Assembly: GCA_001768235.1 (NCBI GenBank)
Contig: MENK01000009.1
Location: forward strand, 27,377-91,376
From: Bacteroidetes bacterium GWB2_32_14
GTDB taxonomy: Bacteria > Bacteroidota > Bacteroidia > Bacteroidales > UBA12077
Length of the DNA stretch: 64,000 nt
Direction of reading: 5' to 3'
A model generated the notes under the pieces. That model saw only the letters and a list, made by a program, of their open reading frames with translations, had not been told where the DNA came from and did no database searches. A program made the position numbers and the translations under genes. This document shows positions 7,798 to 17,166 of this stretch, piece by piece (the first letter of the stretch is position 1; the number at the start of each line of letters is the position of its first letter).

Positions 7798-10023
7798 TTA
7801 CACTATTTCGTCAGAATCAATACGAACAACTTTTAGTATGCCTTTTTCTTTACGTAACTTACGAAATAATATTTCAAGATGTTCGGTACTTTCAACAAAA
7901 ATTTTAAGGTATCCTTCAAACATTCCGTCATTTGAATCCATTGAAATAGAACGCATTCTTACCTTAAAATCCTTTGAAATGATATCGGTAATTTTATTAA
8001 GCATACCTATCTCGTCTAAGCCTGTAATTTTAATTGTTGTTTGAAACGATTTTTTCGATACCGCGTTATTCCATCGGGCATTAATTACCCTGTAGTTATA
8101 CCTGTCGAGCAATTGCCTTGCATTTGGGCAGCTTGCGCGATGTATTTTTATTCCTTCACTTACTGTTACAAACCCAAAAATAGAATCGCCAAAAATCGGG
8201 CTACAGCATTTCGCGAGCTTATAATCAAGATTTTCAATCTTATCATCAATTATAAGATAATCGCCTTCATTCGTGATTTCCTTTTTTAAATCATCAACAA
8301 GTTCTTTCTTTTCATCAATTGCAATTTGCTCTTTAATTGGAACCGAAAGTATTTCCTTTATTTCAGCTATATCAATTTTTTCGATTGCAATTAAATAATA
8401 CAAATCAAGAGGAACCTTTAGTTTGTAATGTTTAACCAATTGGTTTATCTGGTTTTCATCAGCCTGTATTTTCCAGTTTTTTAATCTTCGTTGAAACAGT
8501 TCTTTCCCGGTTTCTGCTTCTTTAAATTTTTCTTCACGAAGTGTAGATTTAATCTTGGTTTTAGCTTTTGATGTAGAAACGAAATTAAGCCAGTCGGTTT
8601 TTGGTTTCTGGTTTTTTGATGTAATTATCTGTACCTGGTCGCCATTCTGCAAAACCTGTTTAATTGTTACATTTTTATGATTAATAAGTGCTCCAACACA
8701 CTGGTTTCCAATATCTGTATGAATATCGTAAGCAAAATCGAGTACTGTTGCCCCTGCCGGGAATTTTTTTAAATCGCCATTGGGAGTAAAAACAAAAATT
8801 TCCTTATTGTACAGGTTTAGTTTTAAATCTTCAATGTCCTGTGTTGTTTCTATTTCGCTGGGTTCAATCAGGTTTCTTATTCTGCTCATCCACTGGTCTA
8901 AACCCGATTCCAACTTAATACCCTTGTATTTCCAGTGAGCCGCGTACCCTTTTTCAGCAATTTCGTCCATACGTTGAGTACGAATTTGTACTTCAACCCA
9001 CTTTCTCTCGGGTCCAATAACTGTTGTATGAATTGACTCATACCCATTCGATTTGGGAACAGAAATCCAATCGCGCATACGCTGTGGGTTAGGAGTATAA
9101 AAATCGGTAACAATAGAAAACACCCTCCAGCAATCGGCTTTTTCTCTGTCGGGAGGTGAATTCAGAATTATACGAATAGCAAATAGATCATATACTTCTT
9201 CAAACTCAACATTCTGTTTTTTTATTTTTTGCCAGATTGAGTAGATTGATTTTGGCCGGCCTTTTATTTCAAAATCAAAGTTTTGTTTTCTAAGTTCCTG
9301 CTCAATTGGTTCACAGAATTTTTTTATGAACTTATTTCTTTTGGCAGTAGAGTTTTTAAGTTTTTTAATTAAGTTTTTGTATGTTTCTTTTTCGGTGTAT
9401 TTCATCGACAGATTCTCCAGCTCCGACTTAATACCATAAAGGCCTAATCTATGTGCTAATGGGGCATAAACAGAGAATGTTTCCAACGATGTTTTTATTT
9501 GAATATCTTCGGGATAATAATTCAGGATGCGCATCTTTTCCAGAAGAATTGCAATTTTAATCAGGATTACACGTACATCTTTTGCAACAGTAATAAGCAA
9601 TTGCCTGAAATTTTCTGAATGCGATGATGATGTCTTTGTATCTATGCTTTCAATTTTTATAAGTCCTTCACAAATATCTCTTATGGTTTTATCGAATTGA
9701 ATTTCAACGTCATCTAATGTTATATAATTTTCAATAATTGCTTCAAATAATAAGTAAGCAACTACCGAACGATACCCCAAACCAATCTGATCGACTATAA
9801 TTATTGATGTTTCAAGAAGCTGGAAAATATATGGATCGCCCGAAGGCTGGCGTCTTTCCTTGTGTGCATTCCGGGCAATATCAAAAGCTTTACGTAAAAC
9901 ACCTATTTCATCAGGTAAAATAGTATTTTTTGAAGCCTTGAGTAATTGACGATACTTATTCAGAATCCTTCGTCTGTCCCTTTCTTTCAGATAATATGTT
10001 GTATTAATTGGTAAAGATTCCAT
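7798..10023 (-). CDS. RelA/SpoT family (p)ppGpp synthetase with degenerate hydrolase domain
   Basis: The 741-residue protein has the Rel order HD hydrolase, synthetase, TGS and ACT domains. The synthetase looks intact (RMRDWISVPKSNGYESIHT, VEVQIRT, AAHWKYK). TGS begins near IFVFTPNGDLKKFPAGAT and an ACT domain closes the protein. The hydrolase residues are lost: the HD pair is F93-E94, the ED of VVED is E98-N99, and the AD-R-H-N motif reads A158, I159, L160, E162, K163. I infer a synthetase-only enzyme. The loop motif RMRD is basic, closer to the bifunctional Rel type (RxKD) than to the acidic loop of E. coli RelA. Confidence 0.9.
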   Translation of the reverse strand: MESLPINTTYYLKERDRRRILNKYRQLLKASKNTILPDEIGVLRKAFDIARNAHKERRQPSGDPYIFQLLETSIIIVDQIGLGYRSVVAYLLFEAIIENYITLDDVEIQFDKTIRDICEGLIKIESIDTKTSSSHSENFRQLLITVAKDVRVILIKIAILLEKMRILNYYPEDIQIKTSLETFSVYAPLAHRLGLYGIKSELENLSMKYTEKETYKNLIKKLKNSTAKRNKFIKKFCEPIEQELRKQNFDFEIKGRPKSIYSIWQKIKKQNVEFEEVYDLFAIRIILNSPPDREKADCWRVFSIVTDFYTPNPQRMRDWISVPKSNGYESIHTTVIGPERKWVEVQIRTQRMDEIAEKGYAAHWKYKGIKLESGLDQWMSRIRNLIEPSEIETTQDIEDLKLNLYNKEIFVFTPNGDLKKFPAGATVLDFAYDIHTDIGNQCVGALINHKNVTIKQVLQNGDQVQIITSKNQKPKTDWLNFVSTSKAKTKIKSTLREEKFKEAETGKELFQRRLKNWKIQADENQINQLVKHYKLKVPLDLYYLIAIEKIDIAEIKEILSVPIKEQIAIDEKKELVDDLKKEITNEGDYLIIDDKIENLDYKLAKCCSPIFGDSIFGFVTVSEGIKIHRASCPNARQLLDRYNYRVINARWNNAVSKKSFQTTIKITGLDEIGMLNKITDIISKDFKVRMRSISMDSNDGMFEGYLKIFVESTEHLEILFRKLRKEKGILKVVRIDSDEIV

Positions 10024-10059
10024 GCCGAAATATAGTAATCTTGTTTCTACACAATAATT

Positions 10060-11595
10060 TTATTCTTGTTTAAAATATATTGACTTTTTAAATTGTTTAT
10101 CTAATTCACTTGATATATCTGTAGGGTTTGTTAATGGCATATCTTTTTCAAATAAATCATATCCTAAAAGTTTTGATTTTTTAATTTTCTCTAATTTGGG
10201 CAATTTTGTTCTGTTTGTTGTTTCTATATGGTTTCCCTCATCATCAATAATAATAAGTTTTGGAACAAACACCCCTTTTCTTCCAATAAAATCATCCATA
10301 ATTCTAACCCCATTTTCAAACTCATTGTAAGTAGTTCTGCCCAGAGCCTCGTATTTATATAATTCTCTTCCATCCCAGGTACTAACTGTTGCAAAACTTT
10401 CAGATATTTTGTTGTCAACATTGTTTCCTAGATCTAAAGTATCATGACCTGAAGGCATTAACAACACTTTACCTCCACCACCTTCAATATTTGCAGCATA
10501 TCTTGGAATAGTAATTCCAGAAATCCATCCTTGTAAATGCTTCATATAAATTTTCCCTATCTGTATTGGTGTTATAAAATGAACAATGCCTTTTTCTTTG
10601 TGGCATTGTAATAGGTAATAAGGGTGAATACCAATCCAGAACATTCTTCTAAAGGTTTCTGCAAGTGTTTTATAGTAATCGTTAACATGATTTAAGAAAA
10701 CCGTTTGATTTCTTATCGTAAAACCATGATCGCGGATTTTTTTCACGGCAAGGGCTAATTCCTCCGTTATCTCCTGGTAATGATTAATATGCGTCATAAA
10801 ATACACATACTTATCGGGTCCTTCATTGTATTTGTTTGATGATACATTTATTAATTCAAGGAGTTCATCGGTTATTCCCATTGGCAGAACCACCGGGACT
10901 CTCGTGGCTATTCTGATAACACGAAGGTGAGCTATTTTGCTTAATTCTTCTAAAATATATTGTAACCGGGATTTGCTAATCATAAGAGCATCACCCCCAG
11001 TGACTAAAACTTCATTAATATTTTTATTTTGTCCTATGTAAAATAATCCTTTGTTAATTTCAGTGGTATTAACATCAACAGAGCCATCTAATGATTTTGC
11101 TCTTTGACAATGAACACAATAGGAAGCACAACTTGTATTTTCTGCTACAAAAAGAGCTACTCTGTTTGGGTAACGTTGATATACAGCACCAAAGCTACGC
11201 GAATCTTCAGACATTGCTCCTTCAACACCCGTGTCTGGGAAAAGTAAGTTTGCAGGGGTTGGAACACTTTGCCAGAATATGGGATCAAGCCTTTTATTTT
11301 GTTTTTCACCTGGTAGCATCAAAGGATGAAAAGGGTCTGCCTGCATTAATGAAGCATAATAAGGTGTTATTCGTAAAGGCTCTTTCCCTTCGTTCTTTAG
11401 AGTAATTAATGTTCTTTCGATTTCTTTTTCCTGGTAAGCATTTAATTTAATAACCTGTTTCAACTGTTCAACACTTTTTATTGAATTTTTTAATTGCCAA
11501 TTCGCATCATTCCATTGTTTTTCTGTTACGTCTTTCCACAATTCTATTGTGTTAAATTTTCTAGATATATAAAATATTGTATCTCCTGTAAGCAT
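10060..11595 (-). CDS. KamA-family radical SAM aminomutase, probably glutamate-type
   Basis: The 511-residue protein has the radical SAM cluster C156-x3-C160-x2-C163, a GGDAL motif, and the PLP lysine K376 in EGGGGK. It belongs to the lysine 2,3-aminomutase family. The two aspartates that hold the lysine side chain in the Clostridium enzyme (D293 and D330) are replaced at the aligned positions by H332 and N369. As I recall, glutamate 2,3-aminomutase has Lys and Asn there. A beta-glutamate-forming or other non-lysine enzyme is therefore likely. The chain is about 100 residues longer than classical KamA. The gene sits 36 bp upstream of rel on the same strand. Confidence 0.85.
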   Translation of the reverse strand: MLTGDTIFYISRKFNTIELWKDVTEKQWNDANWQLKNSIKSVEQLKQVIKLNAYQEKEIERTLITLKNEGKEPLRITPYYASLMQADPFHPLMLPGEKQNKRLDPIFWQSVPTPANLLFPDTGVEGAMSEDSRSFGAVYQRYPNRVALFVAENTSCASYCVHCQRAKSLDGSVDVNTTEINKGLFYIGQNKNINEVLVTGGDALMISKSRLQYILEELSKIAHLRVIRIATRVPVVLPMGITDELLELINVSSNKYNEGPDKYVYFMTHINHYQEITEELALAVKKIRDHGFTIRNQTVFLNHVNDYYKTLAETFRRMFWIGIHPYYLLQCHKEKGIVHFITPIQIGKIYMKHLQGWISGITIPRYAANIEGGGGKVLLMPSGHDTLDLGNNVDNKISESFATVSTWDGRELYKYEALGRTTYNEFENGVRIMDDFIGRKGVFVPKLIIIDDEGNHIETTNRTKLPKLEKIKKSKLLGYDLFEKDMPLTNPTDISSELDKQFKKSIYFKQE

Positions 11596-11714
11596 TATTA
11601 TCTCCTTTTTAAATTATAGTTTTTTGCCAAGTTAATGACATTCTGATATATCGATTTTTCTTTATAATACTTGTAAATATATTCGCTAAATAAAAATATT
11701 AATATACTGAAGTA

Positions 11715-12497
11715 CTAGCTTATAATTTTAAAATCATCTGCATCGAGATATACAGGAAACTTTTTTCTGAAATCATTCAGTTCATCTAACGATAACTCTC
11801 CATTCAAAAATTGTTCCTTAAATGGTTCAGCCTGAACAATTATTTTTCCATAAGGATCGATAATCATACTATCGCCGGAAAATTTAGTTCCTTCTCCATC
11901 TGTTCCAACTCGATTTACTCCAATTACATATACCTGGTTCTCAATGGCTCTTGCAACCAATAAGCTTTTCCATGCATAACTTCTGCTTTCGGGCCAGTTA
12001 GCAATGTATATTAACAAATCATAATCACTTTTGTTTCTGCTCCAAACCGGAAAACGAAGGTCATAACAAACCAACGGGCAAATGCGCCATTCATCGGATG
12101 TAAAAATCAATTTATCATTACCTTTTGAGTAATGAGCGTGTTCATTGCCCATACGAAATAAATGGCGTTTATCATATTTCTGAATTGTTCCATCGGGAAA
12201 TACTGCCAGTAAACGATTATAGTTTTTCCCTGATTCATTAATAATAATGCTGCCAATAATAATCTTTCCTGATTTTTGTGATTGCATTTTAAGCCATTCA
12301 ACCGACATTTCGTTCATCGACTCGGATAAATGTTCCGGTTTCATTGAAAAACCTGTAGTAAACATTTCGGGTAAAATGACAAGCCGGGTTTCTTCAGGTA
12401 GTTGTTGAATTTTTCTTTCGAAATTTAAAAAATTCAATTCTTTATTTTCCCATTCAAGGTTTGACTGAATACATGAAACAAAAAGATTTCCCGACAT
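11715..12497 (-). CDS. Omega-amidase/YafV-type carbon-nitrogen hydrolase
   Basis: A single nitrilase-fold domain of 260 residues. The Glu-Lys-Cys triad is E44 (LPEMFTTGF), K110 (YDKRHLF) and C144 (CYDLRFPVW). The context matches YafV/Nit2-type omega-amidases, which hydrolyse alpha-ketoglutaramate and alpha-ketosuccinamate in metabolite repair. Length is typical. Single gene with its own short leader. Confidence 0.88.
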   Translation of the reverse strand: MSGNLFVSCIQSNLEWENKELNFLNFERKIQQLPEETRLVILPEMFTTGFSMKPEHLSESMNEMSVEWLKMQSQKSGKIIIGSIIINESGKNYNRLLAVFPDGTIQKYDKRHLFRMGNEHAHYSKGNDKLIFTSDEWRICPLVCYDLRFPVWSRNKSDYDLLIYIANWPESRSYAWKSLLVARAIENQVYVIGVNRVGTDGEGTKFSGDSMIIDPYGKIIVQAEPFKEQFLNGELSLDELNDFRKKFPVYLDADDFKIIS

Positions 12498-12607
12498 ACT
12501 ATTTTGTTATTTGTAAATCAAAACAAATATAGTGATTTCTTGTTCTGAATCAGTTTGTTCTGAAAGATGATTTAAGTATAAAAAAGTTATGGTTAGATGT
12601 TCTATTC

Positions 12608-12624
12608 TTCTGACTTCAGACTTC
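12608..12624. repeat. Two-copy degenerate heptamer
   Basis: TTCTGAC (12608-12614) is followed directly by TTCAGAC (12615-12621) and a partial third copy, overlapping the end of the gene at 12624. It is one of several intergenic heptamer repeats in this window. Confidence 0.5.
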
Positions 12625-13784
12625 TATTTTTTTATCGAAGCATAATAATCATCCAAAATTTTTATCATCAAAGGGTTGTAATATTTCCAATAAAATTCCA
12701 TTGAATTATTCTTACCCACAGAAGAAATAATTGACGCAAATTGGTGATATCCTTCGAAATAAGCAGAACTCATGGTTACATTGTTATCGGCAAAATCGCC
12801 GCCAAAGTAATAAAACCTGTAATCAATTATATGTTCTATTATTGCAGGAAAAACAGGTTGTAAATTGTAACTTCTAAGCAATGAGTCGCCTTTTTCATTC
12901 ACGTTGAACTGGAAATTTGCAAGTATATTATTTTGTTCTGTAGAAAAGGTGATATCGAACCAGTTCAAATATTCAATTGATTTTGGAACTCCATATTTTT
13001 TCGTGGTTTCATGATTAGAGTGAATTAATGGTTTCCCGCTTGTTAAATGGGTTTCTGATTCCAATATTGCCAGCGTACCGAACTTATGAACCAGAACTAT
13101 TCCATCGTTTTTAAAAGGCCATAGGTTATTATTTTGCTCTTTGTATATTCGAACAATCCATGCCGGGAAATCTTCATTTTTCAAAGTATCCAGGCTGGAA
13201 AAATATTTACCTGTCCATCCGCTCCAGTTTAACCCGAATAAATCTTCCAGCTTTTCCCGAATAAGAGCATTTGTAGGAGCATTATAAAAGTTAAATTCAG
13301 TAATAATAAGTTTTTTTTGGTCTTTCATTTCTTTTAACAAGAGGTAATCATTCTGATTCAAACCACCATAAACCTTGTTTGTAACGGGTTGTTCGCCCTG
13401 GGCATTTTGACGATACCACTCGTTATAATAAACTCCATAAGTATCGGTATAGTAACACATATCGTATGCTGAAGCTATATCTTCAATTTCATGAATACGG
13501 ATACTCTTGAAATCAAATTCGTTTGCTTTTAAATTTATCGGGAAAAAACCATAATAATCTTCTTTAACATTATACCTGTTTCCATCTTTTTTAATATAAT
13601 TATTGTGGTTTAAAATCCAGCTAAACGATTTGTGTTCGCGCCTGTCAATAGTTGGAACGGTTTTATCGAGAATATATATTCTTAATGGTTTGTAAGGTTT
13701 TATATACCATAAAAACCAACTTGCAAAAACAATAATAAAAAGGAATACAATTGATACTAGAGGGATTATTATTTTCTTACTCAT
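12624..13784 (-). CDS. Membrane-anchored conserved hypothetical protein
   Basis: The open frame begins at 13871, but the start is placed at 13784 because MSKK directly precedes a transmembrane helix (IIIPLVSIVFLFIIVFASWFLW). The remaining 355 or so residues are predicted extracytoplasmic. They contain aromatic-rich strands, for example GLNWSGWTGKYFSSL and a C-terminal YAFEG-like repeat region. I do not recognise a family with a known reaction. The layout resembles Bacteroidota-specific periplasmic proteins tethered to the inner membrane. Confidence 0.6.
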   Translation of the reverse strand: MSKKIIIPLVSIVFLFIIVFASWFLWYIKPYKPLRIYILDKTVPTIDRREHKSFSWILNHNNYIKKDGNRYNVKEDYYGFFPINLKANEFDFKSIRIHEIEDIASAYDMCYYTDTYGVYYNEWYRQNAQGEQPVTNKVYGGLNQNDYLLLKEMKDQKKLIITEFNFYNAPTNALIREKLEDLFGLNWSGWTGKYFSSLDTLKNEDFPAWIVRIYKEQNNNLWPFKNDGIVLVHKFGTLAILESETHLTSGKPLIHSNHETTKKYGVPKSIEYLNWFDITFSTEQNNILANFQFNVNEKGDSLLRSYNLQPVFPAIIEHIIDYRFYYFGGDFADNNVTMSSAYFEGYHQFASIISSVGKNNSMEFYWKYYNPLMIKILDDYYASIKK

Positions 13785-14029
13785 TTTCCAGATAAAATTT
13801 TGGATTTTTAATACCTTATTAAAAGGCAAAATTAGTAAACATTTTTTAATTTCACTGAAAACACGAATCAATTCAATGCTTTTCGATAATTTATGATTTT
13901 AAAAAACATCAAAGTACTTACTATAAATATTATAAACAGATGAGAAAATCTGTCTGTTATTTTTTAACTTCCAGTTATCTAAGAAAATTTTTTTCATGAA
14001 AACAAATTTCGGACAATCAAAGTATTTAC

Positions 14030-14037
14030 TAATTTTG
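14030..14037 (+). promoter_or_regulatory. Bacteroidota -7 element of the ettA gene
   Basis: TAATTTTG matches TAnnTTTG and lies 38 bases before the ettA start codon. No clear -33 TTTG is seen, so the match is only suggestive. Confidence 0.4.
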
Positions 14038-14074
14038 CTCAACACGATACTTATAAACTTATAAACTTAAATAT

Positions 14075-15760
14075 ATGGCTGACGATAAGCAGATTATTTT
14101 TTCGATGTACAAGGTTAGCAAAACCTATCCTCCAAACAAAACAGTAATAAAAGATATTAGTTTATCCTTTTTTCTTGGTGCTAAAATTGGCATTATCGGG
14201 TTAAATGGTAGTGGTAAATCAACATTGCTTCGGATTATTGCCGGTACAGAAAAATCATTTCAGGGAGAATTGGTATTTGCCCCGGGTTATTCTGTAGGGC
14301 TTCTGGAACAGGAGCCTCATCTTGATGAAACAAAAACAGTTAAAGATGTTGTTAAAGAAGGTGTTCAGGAAATTGTTGACGTGATGAATGCCTATGAAGA
14401 GATAAATCAAAAGTTTGGATTGCCCGAAGTGTATGAAAACCCTGATGCCATGGATAAGCTTATGGCTGAACAAGCACGTTTACAGGAAAAAATTGACCAG
14501 TACGATGCATGGAACTTAGATACCCGGTTAAACATTGCCATGGATGCCTTACAGTGCCCTCCCGATGATCAACCAGTAAGTGAGCTTTCGGGGGGTGAGC
14601 GCCGCAGAGTTGCTCTTTGCCGTTTACTCTTGCAGGAACCAGATATTCTTTTACTCGATGAGCCTACAAACCACCTCGATGCTGAAAGTATGCAATGGTT
14701 AGAACAACATTTACAACAATACAAAGGCACTGTAATTTGCATTACTCACGATAGATATTTCTTAGACAATGTTGCAGGCTGGATTTTAGAATTAGACCGT
14801 GGCGAAGGTATTCCTTGGAAAGGAAACTACACATCGTGGCTTGAGCAAAAAACCAAGAGAATGGAAATGGAAGAAAAAGGAGTTTCGAAACGGCGAAAAA
14901 CTCTTGAACGGGAATTGGAATGGGTTCGAATGGCCCCAAAAGCACGACACGCTAAATCAAAAGCCCGTTTGCAGGCTTATGATAAAATGCTTAACGAAGA
15001 TGTAAAACAAAAAGAAGATAAACTCGAAATTTATATTCCCAATGGCCCGCGGTTAGGCGACAAAGTAATTCAAATGGAAGGTGTTACTAAAGCTTATGGC
15101 GACAGGGTTTTGTTTCAGGATTTAACATTCTCGCTTCCACCTGCAGGAATTATAGGGGTTATCGGGCCTAACGGAGCAGGTAAAACAACTTTATTCCGTA
15201 TGATTATGGGACTTGAAAAACCAGATACCGGAAATATTCAAATTGGCGAAACAGTTAAAATCAGTTATGTTGACCAAACTCATAAAGCTATAGATCCACA
15301 AAAATCGGTTTTTGAAGTAATATCCGATGGACTTGACAACATTCAACTGGGTGGAAAAATGGTAAATTCACGTGCATATGTCGGGCGATTTAATTTCTCC
15401 GGATCAGACCAGGAAAAGAAATGCGGGGTTTTATCAGGTGGTGAAAAAAACAGATTGCATTTAGCATTAGCCCTTAAAAGCGAAGGAAACGTGTTGCTTC
15501 TTGATGAGCCAACAAACGATATTGACGTTAACACGCTGCGTGCTTTGGAAGAAGGGTTGGAGAATTTTGCCGGTTGTGCAGTTGTTATCAGCCACGACAG
15601 GTGGTTTCTTGACCGGATAGCCACACATATTCTTGCTTACGAAGGTGATTCGAATGTTCATTTCTTCGAAGGTTCTTTCTCTGAATATGAAGAAAACAGG
15701 AAAAAGCGATTGGGAACTGATGCTCCAAAACGAATAAAATATAAAAAATTAGCACGATAA
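14075..15760 (+). CDS. ettA: Energy-dependent translational throttle protein EttA (ABC-F)
   Basis: The 561-residue ABC-F ATPase has two nucleotide-binding domains with Walker A GLNGSGKS and GPNGAGKT, both SGGE signatures (SGGERRRVAL, SGGEKNRLHL), and both LLLDEPTNxxD Walker B motifs. The linker between them is basic and helical (ELEWVRMAPKARHAKSK), as in EttA. EttA binds the ribosomal E site and gates the first peptide bond in response to the ADP/ATP ratio. Length fits (about 555). Neighbouring genes have no obvious link. Confidence 0.95.
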   Translation: MADDKQIIFSMYKVSKTYPPNKTVIKDISLSFFLGAKIGIIGLNGSGKSTLLRIIAGTEKSFQGELVFAPGYSVGLLEQEPHLDETKTVKDVVKEGVQEIVDVMNAYEEINQKFGLPEVYENPDAMDKLMAEQARLQEKIDQYDAWNLDTRLNIAMDALQCPPDDQPVSELSGGERRRVALCRLLLQEPDILLLDEPTNHLDAESMQWLEQHLQQYKGTVICITHDRYFLDNVAGWILELDRGEGIPWKGNYTSWLEQKTKRMEMEEKGVSKRRKTLERELEWVRMAPKARHAKSKARLQAYDKMLNEDVKQKEDKLEIYIPNGPRLGDKVIQMEGVTKAYGDRVLFQDLTFSLPPAGIIGVIGPNGAGKTTLFRMIMGLEKPDTGNIQIGETVKISYVDQTHKAIDPQKSVFEVISDGLDNIQLGGKMVNSRAYVGRFNFSGSDQEKKCGVLSGGEKNRLHLALALKSEGNVLLLDEPTNDIDVNTLRALEEGLENFAGCAVVISHDRWFLDRIATHILAYEGDSNVHFFEGSFSEYEENRKKRLGTDAPKRIKYKKLAR

Positions 15761-15821
15761 TTTGATTTGCTTTTAAAATACATATCAGGCATAAGTTGAT
15801 AAGCAATTAAAATTTTGAACT

Positions 15822-16496
15822 ATGATTTATATAATAACAATTGCAATAATGGTTTTAAGCTATGGTGTAAGTGCCATGCTAAAATCAAAGTTCGATAAAT
15901 ATTCACGAGTTGAATTACCAAGCGGTTTATCAGGTAAAGATATTGCCGAAAAATTACTTCGTGAAAATGGATTAACAGACGTTCGGGTTGTTTCTGTTCA
16001 GGGGCATTTAACCGATCATTACAATCCGGCAAATAAAACCGTAAATTTAAGCCCCGAAGTTTTTCAGGGAAGAAGTGTAGCTTCGGCTGCAGTTGCTGCT
16101 CATGAATGCGGGCATGCTATTCAACATGCAAAAGGATATGCATTCCTTAAAATGCGTTCATCATTAGTGCCAATTATTAGTTTCAGCTCTAAATATGTTC
16201 AGTGGGTTCTGCTTGCAGGTGTAATTCTTATTCAAGCTTTTCCTGCTGTATTGGGTTTAGGAATCATTTTATTTGCGTTAACTACTCTTTTTAGTTTTAT
16301 TACCTTACCCGTAGAATTTAATGCATCACGAAGAGCTTTGGATTGGTTAGAAACAACGGGCATTGCTCAGGGTGAATATAGTGTTCAGGCACGCGATGCT
16401 CTTAAATGGGCTGCTCTGACTTATGTTATTGCTGCACTTGGTTCATTGGCTACACTAATATATTATATCACCATTTTTACCCGACGAAGAACCTAA
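15822..16496 (+). CDS. YugP-type zinc metallopeptidase
   Basis: The 224-residue membrane protein has an N-terminal helix, the zinc motif HECGHAIQHA at about 87-96, and further transmembrane segments; a conserved FNASRRALDWL follows the membrane helices. This is the pattern of the YugP/DUF2268-like zinc metallopeptidase family found across Bacteroidota and Firmicutes. Its substrate is unknown. It is 61 bp after ettA, so it may be read from the same transcript. Confidence 0.88.
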   Translation: MIYIITIAIMVLSYGVSAMLKSKFDKYSRVELPSGLSGKDIAEKLLRENGLTDVRVVSVQGHLTDHYNPANKTVNLSPEVFQGRSVASAAVAAHECGHAIQHAKGYAFLKMRSSLVPIISFSSKYVQWVLLAGVILIQAFPAVLGLGIILFALTTLFSFITLPVEFNASRRALDWLETTGIAQGEYSVQARDALKWAALTYVIAALGSLATLIYYITIFTRRRT

Positions 16497-16516
16497 TTAA
16501 ATGATATTCGATTTTA

Positions 16517-17095
16517 ATGAAAAAAATACTCATTATTAACGGCAATCCCGACAAAAATAGCATTTGTAGCGAGTTTGCAGTTAGTTATAAAAAGGGAGCC
16601 GAATCTGGCGGGGCTGAATGTAAACTGGTTAATTTAATTGATTTACAATTCGATCCCATTTTACATTTTGGTTACAGAAAAAGAACTGAACTTGAACCCG
16701 ATTTAGTTCAGGTTCAAAAAGATATACTGGAAGCTAATCACCTTGTTTTTGTATATCCCACCTGGTGGAGCACATATCCTGCCCTGTTAAAAGGATTTAT
16801 CGACAGGGTATTTTTACCAAAATTTGCCTTTAAGTATCGTGAAAACTCTCTTCTCTGGGATAAACTTTTAACCGGGAAAACAGCCCGGCTTATTGTAACT
16901 ATGGATACTCCTAAATGGTACTATTCTTTAGTATATAAAAGCCCGGGGCATAATTCAATGAAAAAAGGAATACTTGAATTTTGTGGTGTAAAACCTGTAC
17001 GAATTTCTGCTTTTGGGCCAGTAAAAACATCGGATGAGAAAAAACGAAAAAAATGGATAGAGCAGGTTAAGAAAATCGGTGAAAAACAAAACTAA
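16517..17095 (+). CDS. NAD(P)H-dependent oxidoreductase, flavodoxin-like fold
   Basis: The 192-residue protein is a quinone reductase/KefF-type flavodoxin-fold enzyme: KILIINGNPDKNSICSEFA at the FMN phosphate loop, HLVFVYPTWWSTYPALLKGFIDRVFLP in the middle (FMN ring and dimer interface), and a C-terminal helix. Such enzymes reduce quinones or azo compounds with NAD(P)H. It lies 20 bp after the peptidase gene and 71 bp before the MBL-fold gene on the same strand. Confidence 0.88.
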   Translation: MKKILIINGNPDKNSICSEFAVSYKKGAESGGAECKLVNLIDLQFDPILHFGYRKRTELEPDLVQVQKDILEANHLVFVYPTWWSTYPALLKGFIDRVFLPKFAFKYRENSLLWDKLLTGKTARLIVTMDTPKWYYSLVYKSPGHNSMKKGILEFCGVKPVRISAFGPVKTSDEKKRKKWIEQVKKIGEKQN

Positions 17096-17166
17096 TTTTT
17101 AGTTTGTTGCACCTGCAAGGTAAATTATTTTCAAATTTCTGGCTTTACTATCAACACCTTATTATA

